Assembly: GCA_032173965.1 (NCBI GenBank)
Contig: CM063292.1
Location: 3,300,001 to 3,364,000, forward strand
Length of the DNA: 64,000 nucleotides
Direction of reading: 5' to 3'
DNA from: Sitta carolinensis
Taxonomy: Eukaryota; Chordata; Aves; Passeriformes; Sittidae
In this document: positions 9,796-22,600 of the stretch, piece after piece
Numbering within the stretch: the first letter of the stretch is position 1
Layout: each line of letters opens with the position of its first letter
The notes under the pieces: generated by a model
The model's database searches: none
What the model was told of the DNA's origin: nothing
What the model saw: only the letters and a program-made list of their open reading frames with translations
Position numbers and translations under genes: made by a program

Positions 9796-12700
9796 GGAAT
9801 GACTAAGCCAATCTCATGATTTTGTGAGGGTTGAGTCATAACAATACTGAATCCCCCAGGCAAGAATCCATCAAATTAATCGCTAATTTACTCCATTTTT
9901 TTTTTTTTCCTCAAACAAACTACCAAGTCCTGCAAAACTTGGCTGGGCAGCGAGTGATAGAGACAACTTTACATCAGCTGAAGAGAGGAAAAGGAAGAGC
10001 ACACAAGAACTTTGTGTCTTTGGCTGTTCGCGGAAAGTGGGAAGAAGATTCCTCCCCGTCTCCACGACGAGGACACGTCCCTCCTGTTTTGTGAAGTGCA
10101 ACACTTACCGTGTGCTGATGACAGTAAATGATTTTCTCTATCAGCTTTTACCCGTCCAGCTGACACACCCAGCTGCCGCTCCCTGGCTTTTGTGTCTCCT
10201 AAGTGTTGCTGTGCAGTCCTGAGGCAGAGAACCAGCAGTGAAAATGGCTGGTTAATATTAAAAGAGAGAAACAAAAAAGGGAGACAAATGTTCTGACTTT
10301 TTGCATACAGCATTTGAAACGTCTGAAAGCCCCTCTCCCCTCGGGAATCTAATTTACAAGGTAAATAATGGAGTGAAAACCCTTACGTAGCCTGTCTGGT
10401 TGAAGGCAAAATTCCTTTCTGCCCACAATGCTGCCTAAGTAAACTGACTGTTTCAAAATACAAACGAGCACAGTGTCTTCGGCCTGGAAAGCAGAAAATT
10501 CAAATACCAAAACTGTTAAAACCCAGAGCTGAGGGTGAAAACTGAGAAAGGGTGTCACTGTCTCATTCAGCAACATTTTAAACAGGTTCAATTTTATCCC
10601 ATCTTAGTATGGTTTAATTATAAAGTCTGTTAACATTTTACCATAATATTTCCTAATAATCTAGGTGTTTTTTTCTGGTTTTTTTTTGTAATACCATGCT
10701 TTGATGAAACTTACCTGCTGCAAAATTCCCACCTCGGTTCTGTTTTATTCATTTTTGCCGGTTTTAGTGACCTGTTATTTCATTGCTGCTTTCATTGCAT
10801 AAATCAGTTGTATTTTCTTACATCCTTTATGCCAGTGGCTTTGAATTAACCCTCCAAATCAACAAGTTGCTTTTCCAAATTAAAAAAAAATAAAATAACC
10901 AGTGTCGTATTTTTCTTTCTGCGTATCCACATTCTTAAGATTCATGGGGCAATGTTCAAAATGTATCAAAACCAAAGGAGGTCCGTGCCTGTGGAAATAA
11001 AGGATTGTCTGACAGCAGCCCGGGAGCTGGATAAACCACTCCCAGGGTATGTGGCTCCAGCTGCTGCTGCTGTAATTGCTCTTATCCTGCTGGAAATACA
11101 AAGCGCTGGGGACTCCGTGGGATTTCACAAGGTCATGGGACCTGTGCTGGTGATGTGCCCGAGATGTGCACGCCCGACTTCGGAGCCCTGCTGGGGAGCT
11201 GCAGCACAGGGGCCCTGGAGACAGAGACAGTGCTGCACCGCTTCAGGAGCGTTGGTGCTGTCCTGGTAGAGCTTCCTCCTGGTGCCAAGAGCTTCAGCAG
11301 CTCCCAGGACGATTTCTTCAGAGAGGCTGAACCTTTATCCCAACAGTTCCCAGGTCCGAGAATGGCTTTGCCTACATAAAGTGTTTCAGCAGCTCCCAGG
11401 ACGATTTCTTCAGAGAGGCAGAACCTTTATCCCAACAGTTCCCAGGTCCGAGAATGGCTTTGCCTACATAAAGTGTTTGCAAGCAGCAGGCACCTTCCCT
11501 GGCTGGATCTCAGGGAGGGTCGGTTGGCTCACATTGAAAATTGGATGTTTAAGTTTTTGGTAGAGAACCAGCCAGTGCTGGGTTAGCATCAATGAGTGTA
11601 GAATTATCAACCTTGGTAATATTTTTTGAGCTTTCTGAGCCTGAAATGGCAACAGCAGGCACTGGGAGTGGGCAAAGGGAACCTGAGAGCAGAAGGGCAG
11701 GAATGGTTCTGCAGGTGGAACACTTTAGACAGGTAGCACAGGACACAAATGGCAATTAATTTGATTTAATTTAGTTACAAAAAAGGGTTAATGCAAACCT
11801 GACTTCAAACTCCATATTCCTAAATTTACTGAACATTTTTAAAATATTTGCTGATGTGTAAAGCTTAAGCATGGACTAGTTCAAGCAGAAACACATTTGA
11901 AGTGTGGACAAGCCTTTAGTAGATCATGTGGATGCTTGACTCAGTGTTTCAATTATCTATGCAGAACTTCTGGCTAATTAATTGTGACTTATTCATCCTT
12001 ATCTTAAATATAAGTCTTCCCTCTTCTCATTCAACCATCTCTGTCAGTCTGGAGCGTTAAAAGAACCAGCAAGTCTCCATCTCACCTTCCCCTCATCATC
12101 TGTCACCGAACCCATCATCATAAAAATAAAAGTATATTTTTTCCCAAAGCTACTCCGAGTTCCAGAAGGAACTAAAAAAATATGTGTAGCACCAACAACC
12201 CCGTGACTGGGCTGAGTGCTCCCTGTGTGGAGTCACCAGGAGGGAGGAGGAAGCTGTGAGTAGCTGAGCTGTGCTCTGTGACAGAACCTCTCCATCTGCC
12301 CTGACCTGATCCCTGAGACACCCCAAGGCCATAAGTTCATCAGGGAATAATTAGCATCTCGCTCATTATTACGTTCATGAGAACTGAAATAGCTCGAGAA
12401 GCTGAAATAAAGTAATATTTAAAGCCTGTCATGCCAGGTTTTTTTTTTTTTTTTTTGTCTCACTGGTCAGAGCTTTGCTAAGACACACCAGCAAGGGAAG
12501 GATCACAATTCAAATCTGGGCTTGTTTTGTGCAAGTTAAATTGCTCTCAGAAAGAGTACTGAAGGTTAAATTACTTCTTTACATTCCCTAGACACACGAC
12601 CGCCTTTTTTGCTGTCATGCAAGAATCCAGAATCCTAAACAGTGCCCAGAAAATCAGCAGTCTTTGGAAGAGACCACTGAAAGCAGTCTGATCTCTTACA

Positions 12701-13330
12701 CAGAAAGACACCAAGGCATTTTTCTCAATTTAAAATTTCGACTCGAGAACAAAAATATTTCCATCTTCTTTCTCAAGCTTTCAAAACAACTGCATCTCAC
12801 ACCAGGCTGCAATTTTTCCTCAGGGTACCTCGAGGGATTTGTTACCTAACGTCAGAGCTACATTGACATGCCAATGCCATGATACAGGCGTGGAAGTGTG
12901 GGAAGAGCAAACCTGAGGGGTTTGGTAGCTGCTTGGTTTCAGGTAAAACGAGCTTTCCTCAGAATTTGGCAACGGAAGCCTTTTTAAAAATGAGATAGAG
13001 CAGTAGTTATTTTTCCCTGGGGCAGGAAGAGAGAGCTGTGCTTCCTGGCAAGAGGAAAACGCTTCACAGAGCTGAGGGGTGAAGGCAGTGGGATGTGCAG
13101 GTTCAGGAGCCAGGCTGACCCACGAGAATACACCTTTCCTCTACCAAGCCTAATTCCTCACCAAGAGGACTGCTCAGACCTCAAAAACCAGAGCAGAAAT
13201 CCACGTGTGTCACACCAGTTCTCCCTTTCATTTTCCAGAAATTCCAGCACACCAATTCCCCAAAGCTGTGCAGTGCTCAGGAGAGTGGGTGATCTCCAAG
13301 CTCCCTGTGCAGTCTGCTCACACTTCCCAA
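9796..13330. other. Intergenic stretch between USP10 and KLHL36
   Basis: No gene was recognised here. The stretch contains homopolymer runs near 9895-9908 (T) and 12439-12456 (T) and one 92-bp tandem duplication, listed separately. Reading frames are short and show no family features. Confidence 0.6.
11293..11478. repeat. Two-copy tandem duplication, 92-bp unit
   Basis: Copies at 11293-11384 and 11385-11476 run from TTCAGCAGCTCCCAGGACGA to the sequence before AAGTGTTT. They differ at about two positions, for example GAGGCTGAACC versus GAGGCAGAACC. This points to a very recent duplication or an assembly duplication. Confidence 0.93.
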
Positions 13331-13331
13331 G

Positions 13332-13818
13332 GGGTGATCAGCCACGTCTGGATCCACCACATCCCAAATCCAGGGTGATCAGCCACGTCTGGATCCACCA
13401 CATCCCCAATCCAGGGGGATCAGACACATCTGGATCCACCACATCCCAAATCCAGCGGGATCAGACACATCTGGATCCACCACATCCCCAATCCAGGGGG
13501 ATCAGCCACATCTGGATCCCTCAAATCCAGGGGGATCAGCCACGTCTGGATCCCTCAAATCCCGGGGGATCAGCCACGTCTGGATCCACCACATCCCCAA
13601 TCCAGGGGGATCAGCCACGTCTGGATCCCCCATATCCCCAATCCAGGGGGATCAGCCACGTCTGGATCCACCACATCCCCAATCCAGGGGGATCAGCCAC
13701 GTCTGGATCCCCCATATCCCCAATCCAGGGGGATCAGCCACGTCTGGATCCACCACATCCCATATCCTGGGGTGATCAGCCACATCTGGATCCCCCACAT
13801 CCCCAATCCAGGGGCACT
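13332..13818. repeat. Minisatellite, 41-bp unit, about 12 copies
   Basis: The repeated core is GATCAGCCACGTCTGGATCC followed by an ACCACATCCCCAATCCAGGG-like half. Two central units, near 13500-13566, are shortened to about 33 bp. Several units contain a GGATCC site and a CpG in CACGTC, with CACATC as the derived variant. Open frames across it are repeat artefacts. Confidence 0.95.
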
Positions 13819-14187
13819 CAGCCAGAGCGTGCCTTTCGCAGTGCTCCCTGCCGCGGCCTTGGAGGTGCAAACGGGGATCACTTGTTCCTTCAGTAATGGG
13901 AAAATGCTTCTGGCAACAACAGGGAGAGCCCCAGTGACCTCTAATGCCCAGGAGATGTCCCACACTCACTCACAGCCTCCGGCTTTGGTATTTTCCCCAA
14001 CACACAGACCAGGGGACACAAGGCTCGCTTTGATGAGCACTGAAGCTCTCTTTTGTTCGTTCAATGAAGTTCAACGCTAAGAAACAGTAAATTGTTTATC
14101 TACGCCCCGTTAAATACTGTCTTTGAAACCCCCCTACGAACTGGATTGGATCTTTAGTGAGACCTTCAGAAATGTGAAAAAGAATTT

Positions 14188-14412
14188 CGTAGAATCACAG
14201 AATGATTTGGCTCGAAAGGACATTAAAACTCCTCTTGTTCCACCCCTGCCATGGCAGGCACACCTCCCACTGTCCCAGGGAGCTCCAAGCCTCATCCAGC
14301 CTGGCCTGGGGCACTGCCAGGGATCCAGGGGAGAATTCCTCCTCAATATCCCATCTATCCCTGCCCTCTGGCAGTGGGGAGCCACTCCCCCTTGTCTTTT
14401 CTGACTGTCTGG
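14188..14412 (-). mobile_element. CR1 LINE fragment (minus orientation)
   Basis: It starts TAGAATCACAGAATGATTTGG, has CTGCCATGGCAGGCACACCT and TCCAGCCTGGCCTGGGGCAC, and ends GAGCCACTCCCCCTTGTCTTTT (motifs in pieces). All are standard reverse-complement CR1 landmarks. It is 5'-truncated. Confidence 0.9.
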
Positions 14413-15002
14413 AGCAGAAAAATGCAGAAAAGATGAATTATCTGAGTAAGTTCTACTTCTACATCATATTGTTAAATTTACCTTCCTAGTAAAATATTTC
14501 TGCCATAATGAATTTCACTGAAAAATGATTACAGGATTATTTTTTTCCAATTGATCAAAAAGGAAAACCTCAGTGAAATCAATACACAAGACATCAGACT
14601 GTGATGAATAGAATATTCTAAACTGGATTTATTGTTGCCAGACATTAATGTAATACATAAACACATTAAAAGAGGGGATATAGTAACAAGCAACCCAGTA
14701 ACAGAAAAAAAAGCAAGTCTTGGAAATTTTTGTTCTATACTTACACATGAAAATGTCCCCAAAAGGTTAAGTAGCTGTCAGTCAACATAGCAAGGATTTC
14801 AGATATTAAAAAAAAAATAACCCCAAAAACTTGTCGATGAGTTTGTCATAACCAAAATCTTTCATTTGGGTTTTTTGGTTTTGTTTTAAATATATTTTTA
14901 GGTTAAAAAAGAATAACCATTACCTCATGCAGTACACAAATGCTTTAAAAGAAATCCATTAATGCAAATGAAAGACTGACTCCTGAGGCTTTTTTTTTAA
15001 TT

Positions 15003-15024
15003 AAAAAAAAAAAAAAAAAAAAAA
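15003..15024. repeat. Poly(A) run next to a T-run
   Basis: About 22 consecutive A residues are preceded by T-rich sequence. It lies just beyond the proposed KLHL36 poly(A) site. Confidence 0.9.
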
Positions 15025-15107
15025 CCTCAAAGAGTTTCAGAAAATTAATTCCAACTAGTTTTCTTAGTATTGAAGAAACAACCTATAACCTCCTTGCACT
15101 CCAGAAA

Positions 15108-15113
15108 TTTATT
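15108..15113 (-). terminator. KLHL36: Candidate KLHL36 polyadenylation signal
   Basis: AATAAA on the minus strand lies about 950 bases after the stop codon, followed by a G/T-rich stretch (GGAGGTTATAGGTTGTTTC). A second AATAAA at 14633-14628 would give a longer 3' UTR. The choice is an inference without transcript data. Confidence 0.45.
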
Positions 15114-16065
15114 ATTACCTCTTTCAATAGACATGTGCTTGTAGTAGGTCTTAGATTTACTGGAGTTCCAAATGAAATTAAGTGAAAAATGTTTTCTTAG
15201 TGTTTTCCAATTACTGAGGTAAGTAGCTGGGGGGGGAAATAAAACAAAAAAAAAGACAAAAGAATGAGTGTAGCAGGATCTCACCTGCACATACACCAGA
15301 TGGAAGAAAAGGCAAATCTGAAATACATGGAAAGGGAGATGGGAGAGGAGGACTGAGGAAAAAATAACAGCAATGATCAACAGCTGAACTTTAAACCAAA
15401 GCCCTTGAAATCCACTCAGCAGCTCGGCAGCCACTGAAATAAAGCGTGTTTATGAGCCTGGCTGGCAAGCTGGGCTCTGGGGGAGCTGGAATTGTGACAA
15501 TAGTCCCAATTGCAGCTGACTGCCTGGCAATGCTGGGAATGCCAGTGCTGCTCCAACAGCTGCCCCACGTCCTGGCCAAGCCACACAGAGACCAAAGAGC
15601 ACCAAACGAGGAGCTCCTGACGCCAACAATGGAGAGCAGCAGCTTCTACAGTCAACAACGAAATATATGGCAAACGAGAGACTGAGTTAGCAAAACGTGG
15701 TTATAAAAAAGTATAAAAGTTGTTTTTAAAAACTTCCTTAGAACGTCGATACAATACGATGTATGTGGAAATGCCATGAACCACAGAAGGAAGAGCCTAA
15801 GCCTTGACATTCAGGAGAGCAGCAGAACCTCTCTGGCCACGTCACCCTTTGTATAGCAAGTTGGGGAGTTTTTGGTTTCTTTTGTTGTTTTTACCTCAAA
15901 CATGAGTTTAATCCAAAAAACCACCTTCAAGTGTACAATTTCTGAGGCTTCAGAAGATGCCCTCCCCACCCTGTTTAAAAACAAAAAGAATAAGAGTTAG
16001 ATAGAAATGTCTAAATACAAGGTCCCTTCAGAGTCCACCAGCCAAGGGTGGCTATCCAGGAGTGG
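15108..16065 (-). other. KLHL36: Probable KLHL36 3' UTR
   Basis: This is non-coding sequence between the KLHL36 stop codon and the first good AATAAA. No other gene was recognised in it. The boundary is inferred. Confidence 0.5.
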
Positions 16066-16621
16066 TCATCTTCCTCGGTCTTGATGTTTTTTTGTTTTTA
16101 TCTTTTTCTTTTTGTCCTCTGTTTTGGGTTTCAGGGCACAGACACACGCGGACACTCCGGCAATCGCTTTGGGCAAGTCCGTCCCTTTGCACCACTTATT
16201 TTTCTCCTTATCGTAGACCTGGACTGTTTTGGAGAAGACAGCTTCCTCCCAGCTGTAACCTCCAAGGATATAAATCTTGCCTTCCCAAACTGCCACCCCC
16301 GACTCGCTGTTGGCTTGCAGCAGAGGGGCCACTCTGGTCCACTGGTTGCACTGGGGGCTGTAGGACTCCACGCTGAGGATGTCAAAGCGAGCCATGGTCT
16401 CGATGTTGTCGTCGCTGCCGCCGATGGAGTAGATGTTGTCCTGCAAGGTGCACATGCTATGCCAGCCCCTGGCAGTGATCATGGGCCTCTTCTCCTCCCA
16501 CACATCCGTGCGGTAGTCGTAGCACAGCAGGTTCTTTCTGTAGGGGCCGATCTGGTAATCGTGGCCTCCCGAAATGTACACGAACTCCTTGTAGACTGTG
16601 CCGGCGTGGCCGTAGGTAAAC
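16066..16621 (-). CDS. KLHL36: KLHL36 coding exon 4 (Kelch repeats and C-terminus)
   Basis: The acceptor CCCCAG is at 16627-16622. The first base completes the split Arg431, then FTYGHAG opens the exon. It encodes most of the propeller: [58 protein letters not shown], then the basic tail. The stop TGA is 16068-16066. A plus-strand open frame across this exon is antisense shadow. Confidence 0.97.
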
Positions 16622-19600
16622 CTGGGGCGGGCAAACACGAACAGCCTTAGGGAATCTATCAAGACACACAAGCATGTGGCAGGGACTGTGCTAAAGAAGC
16701 AAATCGACAGCCGCTCAAGGCAGAAGAATCCCTGATCTGGCGGTTTCCCGGTAGCTGCCCTCATTCCCAGGGCCTCACCCTGCACTGCAGAGCTCGCAGC
16801 CTGACAACCACTTTTAAATCATCCTTCCCATAGCTGGTCGCTACAGAGCACTAAGGTATGACAGTCACTTTTTAATGCATCCTCTAGAGTGTGTCACACA
16901 ACAGAAATAGCCCATCCTGCTCTACTGGCATGACCTTCACTCCCATTTTCCTGCTCCAGTGCTCGGCTTGCGTCAGTCTGAGAGGGTCAGAGAGGGAAAA
17001 AATCCACGTCTCAGTAAGGGTTTCTGTGACAGAAAGGGGAAATAATCATGACACCTCTCAGACTTACCAGTAGGGATAAACCAAGAAGAAAACTGCTGCT
17101 GCCTTGCCCTTGCACAGCTTCAGGATCACTGGTCACATCTCTTACCCACAGGCTCTCTCTGCCTGGTTTACCTGCAGCCCCAACACAGGCAGTGTCCCTT
17201 TCATGAGCCATCTGTCTGCTCTACCACCACTGCTCTACAGGTGGGACCTTCTTTGGTCACACCAGGACACGGCAGCAGAGCCCAGTCCATCACAGATCAT
17301 GGTGAAGTAAGAGAAAATGAGAAGGTAGAAGCAACACAAAGCGTGCTGTATCCACAGGGCAGAGAGATCATCTATAATAAAGCCACTACAAACCTAAATC
17401 TGCTCTCGACTTCATGCTATTCCTGACCAAACCCCTTTGAGCTCTCACAAGTGGACAGCCAAGGTGATGAACAGCATCAGCTGCTTTGAACACATCGTTC
17501 CTACACGTCTTTTTTTGCCTCTTTTGGGGGAGGCAGGGTGTCAAAAGATGCAGCACCAGCCCAGCAAATTTGCTCTCACGATGAGCCTGAAGGATTCAAT
17601 ACCCACAGGGCACAGAGCAATGTCCTCATCACGCTGCACTCATGAGCCTCTAACACCTTCCTTTGTAGTCAGGCACTCGAGACAATGCAACCTCCACAGC
17701 AGACAAACCTCTGCTGGCATTGCTTTAGCCTTTGAACCCTGCCTGAACACGCTGAGCTCCGTGTGGAGAGAACCTTGAGCTGGTTTTATTTCACAGCCTA
17801 ATGGTTTCTCTGAGCCACACAAATGCTATCGGAACATCTTCCACACAGCTGAGTGCCAGCACTTCTGTGCCAAGGGAAAAGATGGACTAGAAAAGAAACC
17901 CCACATTTACCCTGAAAGCACAACGCTCCTGAGATGAGCTAAAAGGTGGTTATTATTCTAGATGCCTACCGAAACCTCTGATCCCTGAATCAGATATTTT
18001 AATAGGTTCCTGCTACAAGAAGCAGAAAAATCCCTGACACCCTTGGGCTGATAATGCTGAGTGACCAATCTGTTCAACTATGGAGGTCTTGCAGAGGTGA
18101 CTTCACAGCTGTTCTGCTTCTTGGACTCTCAAGGAAAAGACAGGAACAAAAAAGGAGAGAACTTTGGTACAGTTATGGACTTTATCCAAAAAGGCAACTC
18201 AGAATTTCCACAGCTCTCAATGTACCTCATGATGGAAGCTGTTAATTCACGCTCAGTGCTTCTGGTGGACATGATGTACCTTGTACACATGAGCCCCTGG
18301 CTTTCACCCCTGACAGAAATGCCACAGCAGGTGAAGTGCCCAGAGATGCTGCTCCACTTTGTCTGAGGTCTCTTCCAGACAAGAACTGGGACTGTCTGTG
18401 TCCAGTGGCTCCTGGGCTGCTTGTCAGAGCCTGTGTTTCTCTACATCCACAGGAATGGGTTTAAAAATACTCAGTTTGGGGTTGGGATGGACAGCTTGAG
18501 TTCAGTTCATTTCAAACTGCAGCAGACTTTAAACCTCCAGGAAACCAAGCTACCTGGAGGCTGTGCAATACCAGGGAGTTTGGAGGAGTCAGGAGGAGGA
18601 CAGTGCAAGGACATCAAATCCACCCCAGAGCCTGCCATTACTGCACTGCTGATGGCAATCACACTGCATTCACCATTCAGGGTTAATGAAAAATGATCCT
18701 AAGTTGATAAAAACTTGCATGGCTTTTGGAGAAGTAGGTTAAATATTCTCCTACTCAGGAGTTCTGTACAGGTAAGAGAGCAATAGCCATTGTCTCTCAA
18801 GCACAGGCATGCAGCCCATCACAGAAAAAGCAGAAAAAGCACTGCTGTGGTTCTTTTGCCTCAGTCAATGGCTGTGTCCAGGGAACAGCAACAGCTACGA
18901 GAGTGGTTTGACAGAAACAATCAGATCTGAAGCACCAAATCGACCATCAATTTCTTATTGTCCAGTTCAGGACAATTACCCACTGAAATGCACCAGAGGT
19001 GTTTCATTTTGCCTCACTTCTGAAAGCTCATCCAAAATAGCATCACTTTCATAGGAACTGCATGAAATAGATGCATAAATTGAAACCAATCAATAACAAT
19101 CCTTTCTACAAGCCCTGTGATTGAGAGAGGGGCGTTTCTAAATGGGCAACAGAAGAGGCACCTCAATAGAGTGGGTCCAGACATTCTCAAACAGAAAGCA
19201 TTAGGTGTTTTGGCAGAAACTCTGCAAGAGTGGCCAGAAAAAAAGCAGAGGCATTAAGAGAAAGGAGATTTGATTTAACATCTGCTGGAGCCTGGCGCCG
19301 ATTTTGAATGCCTTAACCCAGATACAGTGCTGAAAAATTAGTTCCTGACCCAGTAACACCATTCAAACGGCAGAAATCCTACCGTTTACTGCCTGAGACA
19401 GAAGAACACACAGCTCAATAAAGCTTTGGGAATCCCCTACTCCAACCCAAGTCCAGGTGAGCTGCTGTGGCTGCTCTGGATCTCGGTGTCCACCTGTTGC
19501 AGCCCTGCGAGATCGTTCATGACCCAACCGGCAGAGCAGATACCATCACTCCCCAGCCTGTTCCAACACAGCTCCTCACTCAACAGCTTTCAGTTGTTCT

Positions 19601-22600
19601 GCCAAACTTTAACCTAGGGCCACTCAGGTAATTTCACTGCTGTCTGCAGCACACCTTTTCATGGTCTGCTCGGCATGAGAACACACTGCCCCACCTCCTG
19701 CTCTGCCAAGCCACCGCTGCTCCCTGCCGGGCTAGAAACTATGACAGAAACTGCTCCCGGTTTCTGGGAAAAGGGGCAAAAAATAAAGGACCTCTCTGAA
19801 GAAAGGGAAAGGTATCCCACAGCCAAGGACCCTAATGAGCATTAGGCAAAATGAATTCCCTTGTAGCAGGCTTGGACCAGGTCCACCCTTTAGACGACTT
19901 GGCTGAAGTTTTCCCCACGAAGCATCTGCCCCGAGAGGCTGTTTGCTTCTCCAGCAAGACAGCCTCAGTTCAGTCAAAACAGCTCAGCTCCTTCCAAGAG
20001 AGTGCTTAGGGAAAACAACATGTTGTTTTGACCATATAGGGTGGGAAGGAGAAGGGGTAAGAGGAGATAAAGAGGAGCCTGTAAAGCTCTTCCTTAGAGG
20101 AGCGAGACTGCGAGCAGCAGCATGGACACGGGATCTGAGCTGGCCTGGGTGCTCAAGGACACAGCCACTGCCCTTCCCCTGCGAATCTCCACACATGTGG
20201 TGAGCTCTAACCCTTGGGAAGCAACAAAACAAACCCATTTTCTGGATGGTCAGCATAGAAGCTTAAACAAACAACCTCTGAGAGTCCCACCCCACACAGC
20301 TCGAGTGGAACAACACAAGCCCACACCCCAGAATGACCTCAACAGGAGCCTGTCACTCCAGGGAACAGGATTCCAGGCAGTTGCTGGCTTGGGGCAGTCA
20401 GGAATGGCACCAAAAAGCCTGCTTCTGGTGGTCATGCTCCCAAGAGGACCAAAACACCTGTACATGTTCCCTTCAGAGGGAAGAAGGCAGAAAAACACAG
20501 GAAAAAAGGTGGTTTTGTTGGGATACATTGCCTGATCAGGCAGTCAGGGAGCAGACAATTGGAGCTTCTGGTTTCCTCTACATGAAAAGTCTTGCTGTTA
20601 GAATAGAGCTGGAAGAGAAGTTATTTGAGTGAACAGGAACTTAAATCTGTTTGAGGAACAAAACCATGTGGTGAGGAGGAAAACAGAGATCAGATGAGGA
20701 GTGTGTTAAAGGGAAGACCGGAGCAGGCAGCAGGAACTGCAGCTAGAAGACTTTTAGTGTTGACTGGATCACAGAATCCTCTCTCATCCTTCCTCCACTG
20801 CCAGTAAATCAGAGACTCACAGGGATGGGGCAGGCACAGCTTCTCTGGGCAGCCTCTACCAGGGCCTCACCTTCTCACAGCAAAGAATTTTTTCCTACTA
20901 TCTGATCTAGCCCTGCCCTCACCCTGGGAAGCCATTCCCCCTCGTCCTGGCACTCCAGGCCCTTGTAAATCTCTCTCCACCTTTCCTGTGGACTCCCTTC
21001 AGGCACCGGAGTGCCTCAGTTAGGTCACCCTGAAGCTTCTCTTTTCCAGCTTGAACAATTCCAGTTCTCTCAGCCTTTCCATCCCTCTGATCATCCTGGA
21101 CTTGCTCCAACAGCTCCACCTGAAGTCCCTCAAGGAAGGGCTGCCCAGACCCTTTTCAGCAGCCCCAAAGCTGCCACAGCCACTGCTCACCCAGCCCAAG
21201 CAGTGTCAGAAAGGTTCCTGCTGCTCCCCTCTGAGTCTGGCCTTCTGCAACCTGCATGAAGCTCTTTGTGCCTTATTCCTTCTGCTTAGAAACACGCAAA
21301 CAATTCACTGCCAGCACCAAATGGAAATCAAGGGCTGAAAAGACAAAAAGCCAAAGGTGCCAAGAGTCCACTAAGATCTGACTAAAGACATTTAAATGTG
21401 CAACACAGCAGCTGCATGGAAAAGTGGGAAGCTGGCTGGGTGACCCCACAGCTGAGCTGACACAAGGACAGAGCCACAGCAAGAGAGGATGCAGAATCAT
21501 TTATGTGGATGCAGGAATAATCCATCCCACTCCCTGCAGTGCAAGAGGGGTCTGTCCCCTAAAGGGGCAGTTTTGCCTTGTCCAAGCAGACCAGCCAGGC
21601 AACCTAATAAAAAATTAACACCCACAAGTCAAAGTTCACTTTAAGTGCTGCAGCTGCAGAATTCCCAAAGCCAGCACAGAGGTAGCAGTTGGAATATGCA
21701 GACAAACTGGCCCTTTTTAGAGTCTGGGTTAAGCCAACTGTGTGAACTTCCCCAGGATCATTTATGAGTAAAAATATCCATAGAGGATACACGTCACAGG
21801 TGACCCCAGCTAACAGAAGGATTTAGGACCTGAAGATACCCTCCTACAGAGCTTCCCAGGAAGGGCTGTGGTGTTTAGCCCCAGCTGCTGGATCTGCCTA
21901 TGTGAGCAGGAATAAAAAAGCATCCTGCTTGTGAAGAGCACTCGAGCCCAGCTGTTAGCCCGGATCAGCCTTGCATTGCAGCACCTGCCCAAAATAGAAT
22001 TGGGCAACAGGCTTCTGTGCCTTCACTGGCTGCCTCTGGCTCTGCAGCTCTGCAGCTCAGAGACCAGGGAAAATCCCTGAACTCTCAAACCAAACTGCAG
22101 GAGCCTGCTCTGTGATGGCACGGGGAAAGCCAGCACTGCCGTGGAGGTTTCAGACATCAAGGGAACACCATCCACACAGCCAAGGTCCCTGTGATCCCAC
22201 GAATGTGATACATCACTAAATCTGAGGCACTGTCAGCAAATGAAATGCTGTCCTGCTGTCCTGACAAGGTCACTGCCCTGACGTTGATTCAAGACACAGC
22301 AATGCCCTGTCTGTTACCACAAGAGCTGCAGGGCTTAAACCTCTCAAAAGCAGAACAGCCAAGTTTTAACTCAGACAGAGAGCTCACATTTGCCAGGGTT
22401 CTGTACTTCCAATACAGGTAATTGTGTTTAGCTGTGACAGCTGTGACCAGCAGCCCAACACAGAGAAACACCCTGCAAGGAAAACCATCACACAAAGGTG
22501 ACAAAGTAAGGCCAGTGAAATTACAAGCCCCTTTGACCAAGATGTGAAAAGCGTTTCTGAAAATATTTAACTGCAAGTGGCCTCAGGAAAAACGGTGTAA

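Noticed and set aside
13093..13896. 267-codon plus-strand frame with repeated GDQPRLDPPHPQSR-type units
   Set aside because: It is a translation of the 41-bp minisatellite, where three units of 41 make the peptide drift in phase. No gene signals.
16048..16650. 200-codon plus-strand frame
   Set aside because: It is antisense to KLHL36 exon 4 and has no family features.
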